Assembly (NCBI GenBank): GCA_016203115.1 | Contig: JACQNJ010000016.1 | Span: 1-44,105, forward strand | Reading direction: 5' to 3' | Origin: Candidatus Woesearchaeota archaeon | Lineage (GTDB): Archaea > Nanobdellota > Nanobdellia > SCGC-AAA011-G17 > GW2011-AR20 | DNA: 44,105 bases | Shown: positions 8,227 through 18,520 of the stretch, piece by piece | Numbering within the stretch: the first letter of the stretch is position 1 | Layout: each line of letters opens with the position of its first letter | The notes under the pieces: generated by a model | What the model was told of the DNA's origin: nothing | What the model saw: the letters and a program-made list of their open reading frames with translations, nothing else | The model's database searches: none | Program-made: the position numbers and the translations under genes

Positions 8227-10614
8227 ATGGCTTTACAAGAGAATTATGATGCAAAAGAAGCAGAGCCAAGACTGCAAAAGTTCTGGGAAGAAAGTAGGAT
8301 TTATAAATTTGGTTTAGAAAGCAAAAAACCTGTATTTTCTATTGACACACCACCACCTACAGTTTCTGGAAAAATGCATATGGGACATGCTTTCTCTTAT
8401 TCACAAATGGACTTCATTGCAAGATATAAAAGAATGAAGGGCTATAACTTATTTTATCCTTTTGGGACGGATGATAATGGACTGCCTACTGAAAGGCTAA
8501 TTGAAACAGAGAAAAAAGTTAAGGCAGTAAACATGGATAGAAAAGAATTTGTTAAACTCTGCTTAGATGCTTTAGAAAAAGAGTTCAGGCCAAAATACAT
8601 TCAAGATTGGAAGAATATTGGCATGAGCTGTGATTTTTCTTTGTTTTATACTACAATAAACAAGCACTGCCAAAAAATTTCTCAAAAATCATTTTTAGAA
8701 TTGTATAGAAAAGGAAGAGAATACCAAAAAGAAGCGCCTACCATATGGTGCCCTGAGTGTATGACTGCAATCGCACAAGTTGAATTAGAAGATAAGGAAC
8801 TGAAGTCCTATTTTAATGATGTCAGGTTTAAGCTAAAAGACAAAGGAGAGATTGTGATAAGCACAACAAGACCTGAAATGCTATCTGCCTGTGTTGCAAT
8901 ATTTGTTAACCCTAAAGATAAGAGGCATAAAAATTTAATAGGAAAAACTGCTGTTGTTCCGGTTTTTAACAATGAAGTCAGAATACTGACTGATGAGAGA
9001 GTTGAGATTGATAAAGGATCTGGAATAGTTATGTGCTGCACATTTGGAGATGCTACAGATATTGAATGGTATAAGGCATATAACTTGCCCTGCAAGGTTG
9101 TTATAAGCAGAGAGGGGAAGATGATTAATTCCGGGAAGTATTCTGGAATGAGCATAAAAGAAGCAAGAAGCAAAATAATTGAGGACCTTAAGAAAGAAAA
9201 TTTGATTTTGTCCCAGAAAGAGATTATGCATAATGTGAATGCCCATGAAAGATGCGGAACAGAAATTGAAATTCTGGAGACTAAGCAGTGGTTTATCAAA
9301 TACCTGGATTTGAAGGTATTGTTTTTGAAAGAGGGGAACAAAATTAAATGGCATCCTGAGCATATGAGAGTAAGATATGACAACTGGGTGAAAGGACTTC
9401 AATGGGACTGGTGCATTTCCAGGCAAAGATATTTTGGAATTCCTTTTCCAGTATGGTATTGCAAAAATTGCGAAGAGGTAATATTAGCAGATGTAAAAGA
9501 CCTGCCTGTTGATCCTTTATGTAATAAGCCTAAGATGAAGAAATGCCCTAAATGCTCTTGTAAAGAATTCATACCTGAAAAAGATGTTTTGGACACGTGG
9601 GCAACTTCTTCTTTGACCCCTAGAATTGCAATTGAGCTAATAAAAGATGAAAATTTGAAAAAGAGATTGTTCCCAATGTCATTAAGAGCTCAAGCTCAGG
9701 ACATAATTACATTCTGGCTATTTAACACTTTAGTAAAGAGCCAATTACACAATAAAAAGAATCCCTGGAAAGATGTTATGATCAGCGGATGGGGATTGGA
9801 CCCAAAAGGGAGGAAGATGTCTAAATCTAAAGGAAATGTTATTGAGCCACAGGAGGTTATGAAAAAATATTCTGCGGATTGCTTAAGATTTTGGGCTGCT
9901 GGATCCAAGTTGGGAGAAAATTTAGCTTTCCAGGAAAAAGAATTGATAACGTGCCAGAAATTTACAATAAAGTTATGGAATGCTTCTAAGTTTGCATTCA
10001 TGCATTTAGATGATTTTGATTCAAAAAAGCCTAAGAAGATTTTAACGGTTGATAAATCTCAGCTTTCAAAACTGAATGAGCTTGTAAAAAATTGTACTGA
10101 TTCATTTGAATCTTATGAATATTCTAAAGTTAAACTTGAAGTTGAAAATTTCTTCTGGCATACTTTTTGCGATAATTATTTGGAAATTATAAAGGACAGG
10201 ATTTATAATCCTGACAAGAGAGGAAAAGATTCTAGGGCATCTGCGCAATATGTATTGTATACCTCTTTGTTAACGATTGTAAAACTGATTGCACCTATTA
10301 TTCCTCACATAACTGAGGAGGTTTATCAAAAATATTTCTTGAAAAGAGAGAAAGTAAAGAGCATCCATCTGAGCGAGTGGCCGAAAACTGGCTCTATTGA
10401 CAAGGATTTAAATAAAAGGTATGAAGAGCTAATGAATTTAATTTCTGAAGTAAGAATGCACAAAAATAAAAACAAAAAGTCTTTAAAAGAGAGTGTGGAT
10501 ATTACCTTGCCTGGAAAATATGAGAAATTTGAAAGAGATCTCTTAGAAGATTTTAAGGCAGTTACAAATACAAGGTCTTTATCTTTTGGTAAAGAACTGG
10601 AAATTTCGTTTTAA
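8227..10614 (+). CDS. valS: Valyl-tRNA synthetase
   Basis: Class I synthetase HMGH signature (GKMHMGHAFSYSQMDFIARYKRMKGYNLFYPFGTDDNGLPTER) and KMSKSKGN. Confidence 0.97.
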   Translation: MALQENYDAKEAEPRLQKFWEESRIYKFGLESKKPVFSIDTPPPTVSGKMHMGHAFSYSQMDFIARYKRMKGYNLFYPFGTDDNGLPTERLIETEKKVKAVNMDRKEFVKLCLDALEKEFRPKYIQDWKNIGMSCDFSLFYTTINKHCQKISQKSFLELYRKGREYQKEAPTIWCPECMTAIAQVELEDKELKSYFNDVRFKLKDKGEIVISTTRPEMLSACVAIFVNPKDKRHKNLIGKTAVVPVFNNEVRILTDERVEIDKGSGIVMCCTFGDATDIEWYKAYNLPCKVVISREGKMINSGKYSGMSIKEARSKIIEDLKKENLILSQKEIMHNVNAHERCGTEIEILETKQWFIKYLDLKVLFLKEGNKIKWHPEHMRVRYDNWVKGLQWDWCISRQRYFGIPFPVWYCKNCEEVILADVKDLPVDPLCNKPKMKKCPKCSCKEFIPEKDVLDTWATSSLTPRIAIELIKDENLKKRLFPMSLRAQAQDIITFWLFNTLVKSQLHNKKNPWKDVMISGWGLDPKGRKMSKSKGNVIEPQEVMKKYSADCLRFWAAGSKLGENLAFQEKELITCQKFTIKLWNASKFAFMHLDDFDSKKPKKILTVDKSQLSKLNELVKNCTDSFESYEYSKVKLEVENFFWHTFCDNYLEIIKDRIYNPDKRGKDSRASAQYVLYTSLLTIVKLIAPIIPHITEEVYQKYFLKREKVKSIHLSEWPKTGSIDKDLNKRYEELMNLISEVRMHKNKNKKSLKESVDITLPGKYEKFERDLLEDFKAVTNTRSLSFGKELEISF

Positions 10615-10615
10615 G

Positions 10616-12100
10616 ATGGATAAAAAGAATGCTCAGAGATTAAAGAAGTTTATTAGGGAATTAGAAGCAATAAGAGGCAGGCATACTGAGCTTGTTTCTG
10701 TCTATGTCCCTCAGGGATATGATATTATTAAGATAATCCAGCATCTTGAGCAGGAGCAAGGAACAGCTACGAATATAAAGGACAAGAATAACAGACAAAG
10801 AGTTATTGATTCTTTAGAAAAAATGATAAGGCATTTGAGGCTTTATAAAAAAACTCCAGAAAATGGGTTAGCTGCTTTTGCAGGGAATGCTTCACAGAAT
10901 GAGAGCAAGATTGACATTAAGGTGTGGAGCATTGAGCCTCCTGTTCCTATCCAAACAAGGCTGTATAGATGCGACCAGACTTTTGTTCTTGATATTTTGA
11001 AAAATATGCTTGAAATCAAGGAGGTTTATGCGCTTATTGTGGTGGATAATAGAGATGGAACATTGGGGTTGTTAAGAGGGAATACTGTGACAGAGCTGAT
11101 TCATTTGACTTCAGGAGTTCCTGGCAAAATAAAAGCAGGTGGGCAGTGCTTGATGCCAGATACTTCAATAGACCTTGCAGATGGACAATTAGTGCATATT
11201 GAAGACCTAGAAGAAAGTGATGAGGTTGTTTCTTATGATTTTGAAAATAAAAGAAATGTTATTTCAAAAGTAAATAAAGTATGGAAAACAGCCAAAAATA
11301 ACATTTACATCATTAAAACTTTTGAAGATGAGCTGCAATGCAGCGCAGATCATCTGTTATTTCTGGATGGAGGGATTACAAAAACTGCTTTTGAGCTGAC
11401 TAAAGAAGATATAGTTCTTGATGCAAAAGGGAATCCTGTGAAAATAAAATCTATTAAAGTTATTGATAAAGAGGTTATTATGATAGATATTGAGGTGGCC
11501 CATGGTAATTTTGTTGCTAATAATATACTTGTGCATAATTCCCAGGCGAGATTTGCAAGATTAAGGGAAGGAGCAGCAAAAGATTTCTATAAGAGAATAG
11601 CAGAATATGCCAATAAAGAATTTTTAGGCAAAAAAGAGATTAAGGGGATTATTATTGGAGGGCCTGGACCAACTAAAGAAACTTTCCTGGATGGAGATTA
11701 CTTGAATAATGAACTTAAGAAAAAGGTTATTGGCGTAAAAGACTTGAGCTATACCGGAGAATTTGGCTTGAATGAGCTTGTAGACAAATCCAGCGACTTA
11801 TTAGCTCAGGAATCTATTATCAAAGAGAAAAATCTCGTGAATAAAGTTCTTGAAACTTTAGCTAAACAACCTGAGAAAGTTGCCTATGGAAAAGAAGAGG
11901 TGGATAAAGCCTTAGAAATGGGAGCTGTTGAAATGCTTTTGCTATCTGAGGATATAGAGGAAAGTGTTTCTGAGGAGCTGGAAGCTAAAGCTAACAGGAT
12001 AGGTGCTACTGTTGAGTTTGTTTCTACTGAGACTAAAGAAGGAAAGCAAATTAAAGAGATTACTGGAATAGTTGCTTTGCTAAGATTTGCTATAAGATAA
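10616..12100 (+). CDS. prf1: Archaeal peptide chain release factor aRF1 interrupted by an in-frame mini-intein
   Basis: aRF1 N domain and ...GKIKAGGQ|intein|SQARFARLREGAAKDFYKRI; ATG at 10616 follows the valS stop. Confidence 0.96.
   Translation: MDKKNAQRLKKFIRELEAIRGRHTELVSVYVPQGYDIIKIIQHLEQEQGTATNIKDKNNRQRVIDSLEKMIRHLRLYKKTPENGLAAFAGNASQNESKIDIKVWSIEPPVPIQTRLYRCDQTFVLDILKNMLEIKEVYALIVVDNRDGTLGLLRGNTVTELIHLTSGVPGKIKAGGQCLMPDTSIDLADGQLVHIEDLEESDEVVSYDFENKRNVISKVNKVWKTAKNNIYIIKTFEDELQCSADHLLFLDGGITKTAFELTKEDIVLDAKGNPVKIKSIKVIDKEVIMIDIEVAHGNFVANNILVHNSQARFARLREGAAKDFYKRIAEYANKEFLGKKEIKGIIIGGPGPTKETFLDGDYLNNELKKKVIGVKDLSYTGEFGLNELVDKSSDLLAQESIIKEKNLVNKVLETLAKQPEKVAYGKEEVDKALEMGAVEMLLLSEDIEESVSEELEAKANRIGATVEFVSTETKEGKQIKEITGIVALLRFAIR
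11147..11539 (+). other. Mini-intein coding segment (131 aa) inserted at the aRF1 GGQ|S site
   Basis: Starts Cys (CLMPDTSIDLADGQLVHIEDL), block-B-like LQCSADHLLFL, block F/G VIMIDIEVAHGNFVANNILVHN, ends HN, +1 Ser; no room for a homing endonuclease. Confidence 0.95.
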
Positions 12101-12154
12101 ATAAGGCTTTTTTTAATTCCAAAAATTTAAAAATAGCCATGACTGTGGAACATT

Positions 12155-12694
12155 ATGCAAGAGGTTAAGAATAGAATAGAGACTATTTTATTTACTGTAG
12201 GAAGAGCTATCACGTTTGAAGAAATTGCTTCTCTTTGCAGCATTGGCTCTGTTGGCATTGTAAGGGACGCACTTAACCAGCTTGCTGAAGACTATAAAAG
12301 AAGAGAGTCTGCTCTGATGATTACCGTTGACAATAATGTTGCTTCTTTGAACATCAAAAAGGAATATTTGCATTTAACAACTAAACTATTATCTGAATCT
12401 GAGCTTGATAAGTCGACACAGGAGACTCTTGCTTTAATTGCATACAGGAATCCTGCCTTGCAGTCTGAAATTATTAAAATGAGGGGCAATGGCGCATATG
12501 ACCATATTAAAAAACTCAAGGAATTGGAGTTTATCATCTCTGAAAAAAGTGGGAGGACAAGAAAGCTAAAACTAAATTCAAAGTTTTATGATTATTTTGA
12601 CGTTGTGGAGGACAAGCTGCAGCAAAAGTTTAATGAATTAGATAAACAACCAGATACACAAGAGATTCTTAAGGTTTTACCCAAGGAAAAATGA
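12155..12694 (+). CDS. scpB: ScpB-like segregation/condensation protein
   Basis: IETILFTVGRAITFEEIASLC...STQETLALIAYRNPALQSEIIKMRG winged-helix pattern. Confidence 0.85.
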   Translation: MQEVKNRIETILFTVGRAITFEEIASLCSIGSVGIVRDALNQLAEDYKRRESALMITVDNNVASLNIKKEYLHLTTKLLSESELDKSTQETLALIAYRNPALQSEIIKMRGNGAYDHIKKLKELEFIISEKSGRTRKLKLNSKFYDYFDVVEDKLQQKFNELDKQPDTQEILKVLPKEK

Positions 12695-14139
12695 AAAAAC
12701 ACGTTTATTTGCTAATTTTGCTTTTTGTCTTGACATTTTCAGTGAGACTATTTTTTTCCTTTCAATTAGAATATTTTGCAAATGATGAAGCATATGCGCA
12801 ATTGCGATTAATAGAATCAATTAAAGATGCACAAAATTTTGTGACATATGACCCTCTTAGCTATGGAGGCAGAGATGTTGCAAAACCGCAATTATTCCAT
12901 GGAATCATGGCTTTTCTTTCATTTATTCCTTTTTATACTAAGATCATTCCAGAGGTTTTTATTTCACTTATACCTTTGATTGTGTATTTTATTGCTGCTG
13001 AGCTGACTAAGGATAAAACTGCTTCTCTGATAACTGCATTTATGTCCTCTTTAATCCCTATTGTATCCAAAGTCACTTTAAACCAAGTTTCTCCCTACTC
13101 TTTAGCAATCCCTGCAATTTTAATGATGGTCTACTGCTTGATGAAGATCAGTGAAAATAAATTCTTGATTTTGTTCATTGTTTTGTCTTTTCTTCTACCA
13201 TGGATACATCCTTCTTCTTTTTTATTTATGCTTTCACTTTTATTTTATACTATAATCCTGGTTTCAGAATCTATGGAAATTTCTGGCATAAAGAGGGAGG
13301 CAATCATCTTTTCTTTTTTCTCTATGCTTTTGTTTAACTTAGTTATATTCAGGAAAGTGCTTCTTCAATATGGGGCTTCATCAATTAACCAAAATATACC
13401 TAAGCAGATATTTGACTATTATTTTTCGAGTTTTAGCTTATCTGACTCTTTATTTATTATTGGAGTTGCTCCATTAGTTCTTGGCATTTTTGGAATCTAT
13501 CTTGGCCTGCATGACAAGAATCGAGAAAGCGTTATATTGCTGAGCAGCCCTATTGTTGCGGTTCTTGTACTTTTCCTATTAAAATTAATAGACTTATCAA
13601 CGGGCATTTTATTTTTGGGAATTTTTTTGACTTTGACATCTGCCTTAAGCATAAGAAAGATTTTGAGTTATTTCAGCGTTACTAAGCTTTCAGCGCATTA
13701 TTCCCTTTTTGTAGCTTTATTTGTTTTTGTAATAGCCGTTTTTGGCTTCTTTTCTTCATTTTATTACTATGAAAATGAAGTTGAGGATTATGCAATTGAG
13801 GATTTAGCTTACCTTAGAGAAAACTCTGATTCTAATGCTGTGGTTCTTTCTGCATTCAATGAAGGGAACATTATCAGCTATTTTTCTGGAAGGAAAAACT
13901 TCATTGACTCTAACTTTCTTTTAGCTCCGAATCCTGTACAGAGGCTTAGTGAAGCTGAGGTAATGTATAAAACATTTTCAGAATCTAAAGCATTAGAGAT
14001 TATGAAGAGGAATCATATCCAATTTGTTTTACTCTCTGATAAGACGAAAGAAACATATGACATAGAGAGAATACTCTATGTCGGAGATAGATCTTGTTTT
14101 GAACATGAAAGACCAACAATTTATAAAATTGTATGCTAA
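12691..14139 (+). CDS. Multi-TM GT-C-type glycosyltransferase/STT3-like membrane protein
   Basis: Many TM segments, TYDPLSYGGRDV loop motif, C-terminal soluble domain. Confidence 0.6.
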   Translation: MKKHVYLLILLFVLTFSVRLFFSFQLEYFANDEAYAQLRLIESIKDAQNFVTYDPLSYGGRDVAKPQLFHGIMAFLSFIPFYTKIIPEVFISLIPLIVYFIAAELTKDKTASLITAFMSSLIPIVSKVTLNQVSPYSLAIPAILMMVYCLMKISENKFLILFIVLSFLLPWIHPSSFLFMLSLLFYTIILVSESMEISGIKREAIIFSFFSMLLFNLVIFRKVLLQYGASSINQNIPKQIFDYYFSSFSLSDSLFIIGVAPLVLGIFGIYLGLHDKNRESVILLSSPIVAVLVLFLLKLIDLSTGILFLGIFLTLTSALSIRKILSYFSVTKLSAHYSLFVALFVFVIAVFGFFSSFYYYENEVEDYAIEDLAYLRENSDSNAVVLSAFNEGNIISYFSGRKNFIDSNFLLAPNPVQRLSEAEVMYKTFSESKALEIMKRNHIQFVLLSDKTKETYDIERILYVGDRSCFEHERPTIYKIVC

Positions 14140-15538
14140 TAGGATTGCAGTTGTAATTCTTGCAATAATTGTACTTGGAACACCTATTCTTGTGAAGGGG
14201 GTTGATATTGTAAATGGATTTGAGCCTTACCATAACCAAAGACTTGCTGATTTGGTGAGAGATACAAGCATTCCGGACGTGGACCCATTAAGCTTCGGAT
14301 CAAGAGAATTTCTTTATCCTGCTGGAACTCCTTTTGCGCTGCACTACTTTGAGAAGGTTTTTCCTACAAATATTGTCCTGAACTGGCTCCCATTTCTCTT
14401 AGGCGTAATAACCATAATCCTCTGCTTTTTTATAATGAAGAGGTATAATATTGAAGAGAGGCTTATTCTCATTACATCTACTGTCTTGATATTTAGTCCG
14501 CCTTTTATTTATGCATTTACTGTTTTCAATTCCTTTACCATTCCTGTGTTTTTGAATATTTTAGCTATTTATTTGCTGCTGACTGAGAAAAAAATTTTCA
14601 ATGGGTTAGCGGTCATATTGTTTCTTTTGATGCCTTTTTTCGGTTATATTCATGCTATATTCTCTCTGTTATTCCTCATTTTTTATGACATTAAGAGGCA
14701 TACTTCATTTATTAAAGCTGTGGTTCTGGGTATTTTTTCCCTTCTTACCTTAGTGTATTTGAAACAATTTAGCGAGTTTTCACTTGTATACTTAATTCAT
14801 GAAAAGGACTTGCTTTTGAGAACAGTTTCTGAGTTTGGAGGAAATTTTGGCATTAGCCTCTTTTCTGTATTTTTGATATTTTTTGGACTGAGACATTTAT
14901 GGAAAAGCAAGTATGCTTATTCCAACATTTATCTCTCCCTTCTGGCACTTTTCTTCATTTTCATTATTAATCAGAAAGCTAGCATTTATCTTGCTCTTGT
15001 CATGTCCCCTGTTATCTCTTTGGGCCTTATTGAGCTTTACAATTCCAAGTGGGAATCCCTTATCATCAAAAACCTTACACTCATCTTGCTAATCTCTGGT
15101 CTTATATTTTCAGGATTGAGCTTTTTAGCCAAGATTCCACAGCTTCCTCCTTCAGAGGATATGGTTGAAAGCTTAGAGTTTATTAAGGATAACTCTTATC
15201 CTGAAGATGTTGTGTTTTCCCATTATACAAATGGCATATTTATCAATTCCATTGCTTCAAGACCAAATGTTTTAGATGAAAACTTTTTGTACGCACCCCA
15301 GCTTAAAGAAAGGCTGAATGACGCCAATATTCTGTTTAATTCCAGGGATTTTGAGGCAACAAAAGGCATATTGAGAAAGTACAATGTGAAGTATATCTAT
15401 ATTACTCAAGATATGAAAAATGGACTTGTGTGGAATGAACCTGAGGAAGGGTTGCTATTTGTTTTGCAATTTAGCGGAAATAATTTCAAGAGAATTTATT
15501 CCCGTAATGGTATAGATATCTGGAGAGTTAATTTCTGA
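14105..15538 (+). CDS. Multi-TM GT-C-type membrane protein, paralog of the upstream gene
   Basis: PDVDPLSFGSREF and C-terminal similarity (NFLYAPQLKERLNDANILF vs NFLLAPNPVQRLSEAEVMY); ATG at 14105. Confidence 0.6.
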   Translation: MKDQQFIKLYANRIAVVILAIIVLGTPILVKGVDIVNGFEPYHNQRLADLVRDTSIPDVDPLSFGSREFLYPAGTPFALHYFEKVFPTNIVLNWLPFLLGVITIILCFFIMKRYNIEERLILITSTVLIFSPPFIYAFTVFNSFTIPVFLNILAIYLLLTEKKIFNGLAVILFLLMPFFGYIHAIFSLLFLIFYDIKRHTSFIKAVVLGIFSLLTLVYLKQFSEFSLVYLIHEKDLLLRTVSEFGGNFGISLFSVFLIFFGLRHLWKSKYAYSNIYLSLLALFFIFIINQKASIYLALVMSPVISLGLIELYNSKWESLIIKNLTLILLISGLIFSGLSFLAKIPQLPPSEDMVESLEFIKDNSYPEDVVFSHYTNGIFINSIASRPNVLDENFLYAPQLKERLNDANILFNSRDFEATKGILRKYNVKYIYITQDMKNGLVWNEPEEGLLFVLQFSGNNFKRIYSRNGIDIWRVNF

Positions 15539-15539
15539 G

Positions 15540-16799
15540 GTGATTTGCTTGCTTACCCCTTTTACTTTTTATATATGGTCCATGGCATTTCTTTCTGTAT
15601 TCATCTCTCTATTCTGGGGAATTATCAATTCTACCATCAAACAACATGAAAAAAAGAATGTCCTCTTAAAAAAATTTCCTTTAGTTACTGTTGCAGTTCC
15701 TGCGTGGAATGAAGAAAAAAGCATTGTGTCTACCTTGGAATGCATTCTCAGGCTAGATTATCCTAGTGATAAGATAGAAATTATTGTTGTTGATGATAAA
15801 AGCAGCGATAATACTTTTCTTGTTACGAAAAAGTTTATCTCCAGACATAAGAATGTAAAACTTTTAAGACATGTTAATAATAAGGGCAAGGCCGGTGCGA
15901 TGAATACTGCGCTAAAACATGCGCATGGAGAATTTTTTTGGGTTTATGATGCTGACTCTTATGCATCCAAGGATCTTCTAAAGAATCTTGTTAATAGGTT
16001 TTATGAGAAAGGTAATGAAAATGTAGGGGCAGTTGTTGCTATTACTCTTATTAAAAACCAGGGGAGTTGGGTTGAAAAAATGCAGAGGCTTGAGTATATT
16101 ATGACTGCGTTCATGAGAAAACTAACAGGCTCTGTAGACACTCTCCATACAACCAATGCCCTAAGCCTTTTTAGAACTGAGATAATCAAAAAAATTGGAA
16201 GATTTGACGAAGGAAATTTAACTGAAGATTTTGAGATAGCTATGAGGATGCGATTTCATGGACATAGAGTTCTTATGTGCGAAAAGGGAAATTTTTACAC
16301 TAGAGTTCCTGATAAAATAAGCAAGATGTGGAATCAGAGAGTAAGGTGGTTCAGAGGATTTATTTATAATACTTTGAAATACAAGAAGATAGCCTTTAAC
16401 ACTAAATTTGGATTATTGGGCCTGTTTCAGATTCCTCTGGAAATCTTTGTCTTACTTTCTGTTTTCTTATCTATTGCTTTGTTTGGGTATCACCTCATTG
16501 ATGAACTGATTAACCTATTTTCAATGATTTACATAACTGGATACAATTTTTTTGACTATTTTACCTTGCCATCAGTTAAACAATTTCTCCTAGAATTAAA
16601 CTGGAGGCTCTTATTCCCCTCTTTTGTAGTTCTAGTATCTGCTCTTTATCTGTATATTGAAGCGCATAAATATGTTAAGGAAAGATGGATGTTTTATATA
16701 CCATCACTTTTATATCTTTTTGTTTATCCTCTTTTTAGAAGTATGCAGTGGGTTCATGCTGCTTCATTAGAATTTTTGAGAGCTAAGAAAAAATGGTAA
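15540..16799 (+). CDS. Processive GT2 family glycosyltransferase (cellulose synthase/PgaC-like), GTG start
   Basis: VAVPAWNEEKSIVSTLECIL, DADS, LTEDFEIAMRMRFHGH, QRVRWFRGF, C-terminal TMs. Confidence 0.9.
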   Translation: MICLLTPFTFYIWSMAFLSVFISLFWGIINSTIKQHEKKNVLLKKFPLVTVAVPAWNEEKSIVSTLECILRLDYPSDKIEIIVVDDKSSDNTFLVTKKFISRHKNVKLLRHVNNKGKAGAMNTALKHAHGEFFWVYDADSYASKDLLKNLVNRFYEKGNENVGAVVAITLIKNQGSWVEKMQRLEYIMTAFMRKLTGSVDTLHTTNALSLFRTEIIKKIGRFDEGNLTEDFEIAMRMRFHGHRVLMCEKGNFYTRVPDKISKMWNQRVRWFRGFIYNTLKYKKIAFNTKFGLLGLFQIPLEIFVLLSVFLSIALFGYHLIDELINLFSMIYITGYNFFDYFTLPSVKQFLLELNWRLLFPSFVVLVSALYLYIEAHKYVKERWMFYIPSLLYLFVYPLFRSMQWVHAASLEFLRAKKKW

Positions 16800-17452
16800 A
16801 GGTTTTTAGAAAGGATATGCTGGTTACTGCTTTCATTATAGCTTTTTTTATATTTTTGCTGGGATTTTATGTTGGAAAATTGTTTGATGTCTCTAGGCTT
16901 AGTAGTGGTGATGGAATGATATTAGACATACAGCTCGATACTGACAGCTTTGTTACTGAAAAAGAATTTTTTGATGTTTTTACTGTTCAAGACTGCCCTT
17001 TATTAGACAACAGAATGCAGAAACTTGGAGAAAACCTTGGTGAAATTGGCAGGACTATCACTAAATATGATGCAAGAAGTGTTAGTGATGCTGAACTGTA
17101 TAATAAACTAAAAAGAAAATATTTTTTGCTTGAGTTAAGAGCTTATACCCTCAGAAAGGAAATGCTTGACTCCTGCAATGGCGAAGACTCTAATGTTATC
17201 CTATTTTTTTATAACACTAAAGACAACCAAGAATCGTTAAATCAAGGTTATGCTTTGGACTCTCTTGTCAGTGATTTAAATAACACTATTGTATTTTCTG
17301 TTGACAGCGATTTTGAAGAGCCTGCTCTGAGCTCTTTGAAAGCCTATTACAATATTACTGTAGCCCCCACGCTTGTTTTGAATTATCAGGAGAAAGTAGA
17401 AGGATATATAAGTGAAAGAGAAATTCTAGAATTATTAGGAGAAACGGTTTAA
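16793..17452 (+). CDS. Membrane-anchored thioredoxin-like protein
   Basis: N-terminal TM; C-terminal VILFFYNTKDNQ...YYNITVAPTLVLNYQEKVEGYISEREILELL. Confidence 0.5.
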   Translation: MVKVFRKDMLVTAFIIAFFIFLLGFYVGKLFDVSRLSSGDGMILDIQLDTDSFVTEKEFFDVFTVQDCPLLDNRMQKLGENLGEIGRTITKYDARSVSDAELYNKLKRKYFLLELRAYTLRKEMLDSCNGEDSNVILFFYNTKDNQESLNQGYALDSLVSDLNNTIVFSVDSDFEEPALSSLKAYYNITVAPTLVLNYQEKVEGYISEREILELLGETV

Positions 17453-17453
17453 A

Positions 17454-17903
17454 ATGCCTGCCTGCCATATCTGTGGAGCTTCAAGAGAAAGGCTTGTCAA
17501 GTCTTTGATAGAAGGAACTTCTGTTTCTGTCTGTGAAAATTGCGCTAAATTTGGAAGAACTATTGAAAATTCTGTTAAGCGAATTAAGAAAACTGCTACA
17601 AGCAAAGTGGAAGAAATAGATATTATAGAAGATGATTATTTTTTAAAAATTAAAAATGCAAGAGAAAGGAAAGGACTGACACAAGACGAACTGGCAAAGA
17701 TTTTAGCAGAGAAAGAATCATCTCTTCATCATATAGAAGCGGGTAAATTGAAACCTACTATTGAATTGGCCAAAAAGATTGAGAAGACTCTTGGGATTAG
17801 CATAATTTCAAAGGACTATGCTGGTGGAAATGTTGTTAAAAAACTGAAGTCTGATGCACCCATGACTATAGGGGATTTAATAAAGTCAAAACATGATAAG
17901 TAA
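17454..17903 (+). CDS. Archaeal MBF1-type transcription factor (Zn ribbon + HTH)
   Basis: CHICGASRERLVKSLIEGTSVSVCENCAKFG + HTH_3 ARERKGLTQDELAKILAEKESSLHHIEAGKLKP. Confidence 0.9.
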   Translation: MPACHICGASRERLVKSLIEGTSVSVCENCAKFGRTIENSVKRIKKTATSKVEEIDIIEDDYFLKIKNARERKGLTQDELAKILAEKESSLHHIEAGKLKPTIELAKKIEKTLGISIISKDYAGGNVVKKLKSDAPMTIGDLIKSKHDK

Positions 17904-18489
17904 ATCCCAGTTAGCTATTGAACTTTCTAGAATTTCTTCTTTTAGCCAGCCAAAAATTAAGCTTGAGCAGTATATCACGGATTCAGAAATTGCAGCAGAG
18001 ATTCTTTGGCAAGCTTATTTGGAAGGAGATGTTCATGGCAAGGTAATTGCAGATCTTGGTGCTGGAACAGGAGTTTTTAGCTTGGGATGTGTTTTGTTGA
18101 AAGCTAAGAGAATATATGCTGTTGAGAAGGATGGAGATGCTCTTGCTCTTGCAAAGAACAATATTAATAGCAGAATATGCAGCTTTGTTCATGCGGATGT
18201 CAAGGAATTTAATAAAAAAGTTGATACTGTAATACAAAACCCCCCTTATGGAACCAGGAAGAGACATGCTGACAGAGAATTTTTAATTAAGTCATTTGGG
18301 ATAGCTGATAAAGTTTATTCCATACATAAAATTTCTACTGCTAGATTTATTGAAAAAATAACAAAGGACTATGGATTTAGGATTAAGAAGATTCTGAAAT
18401 TCAAGCTTCCTTTAAAAAAAAGCTATCCATTTCACACCAAGAAAACAGCAAAAATAGAGGCAGGATGCTGGATTCTTGAAAAGCAATAG
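17893..18489 (+). CDS. METTL5-like SAM-dependent (rRNA/RNA) methyltransferase
   Basis: KLEQYITDSEIAAEILW, DLGAGTGVFSLG, QNPPYGTRKRHADREFL. Confidence 0.88.
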   Translation: MISKSQLAIELSRISSFSQPKIKLEQYITDSEIAAEILWQAYLEGDVHGKVIADLGAGTGVFSLGCVLLKAKRIYAVEKDGDALALAKNNINSRICSFVHADVKEFNKKVDTVIQNPPYGTRKRHADREFLIKSFGIADKVYSIHKISTARFIEKITKDYGFRIKKILKFKLPLKKSYPFHTKKTAKIEAGCWILEKQ

Positions 18490-18520
18490 GTTTAAAAGTC
18501 CTATTTTTTTGCTATTATTT

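Noticed and set aside
8808-9383. Long minus-strand ORFs (191 and 163 aa) inside valS
   Set aside because: Shadow ORFs opposite a clear valyl-tRNA synthetase; no recognisable domain
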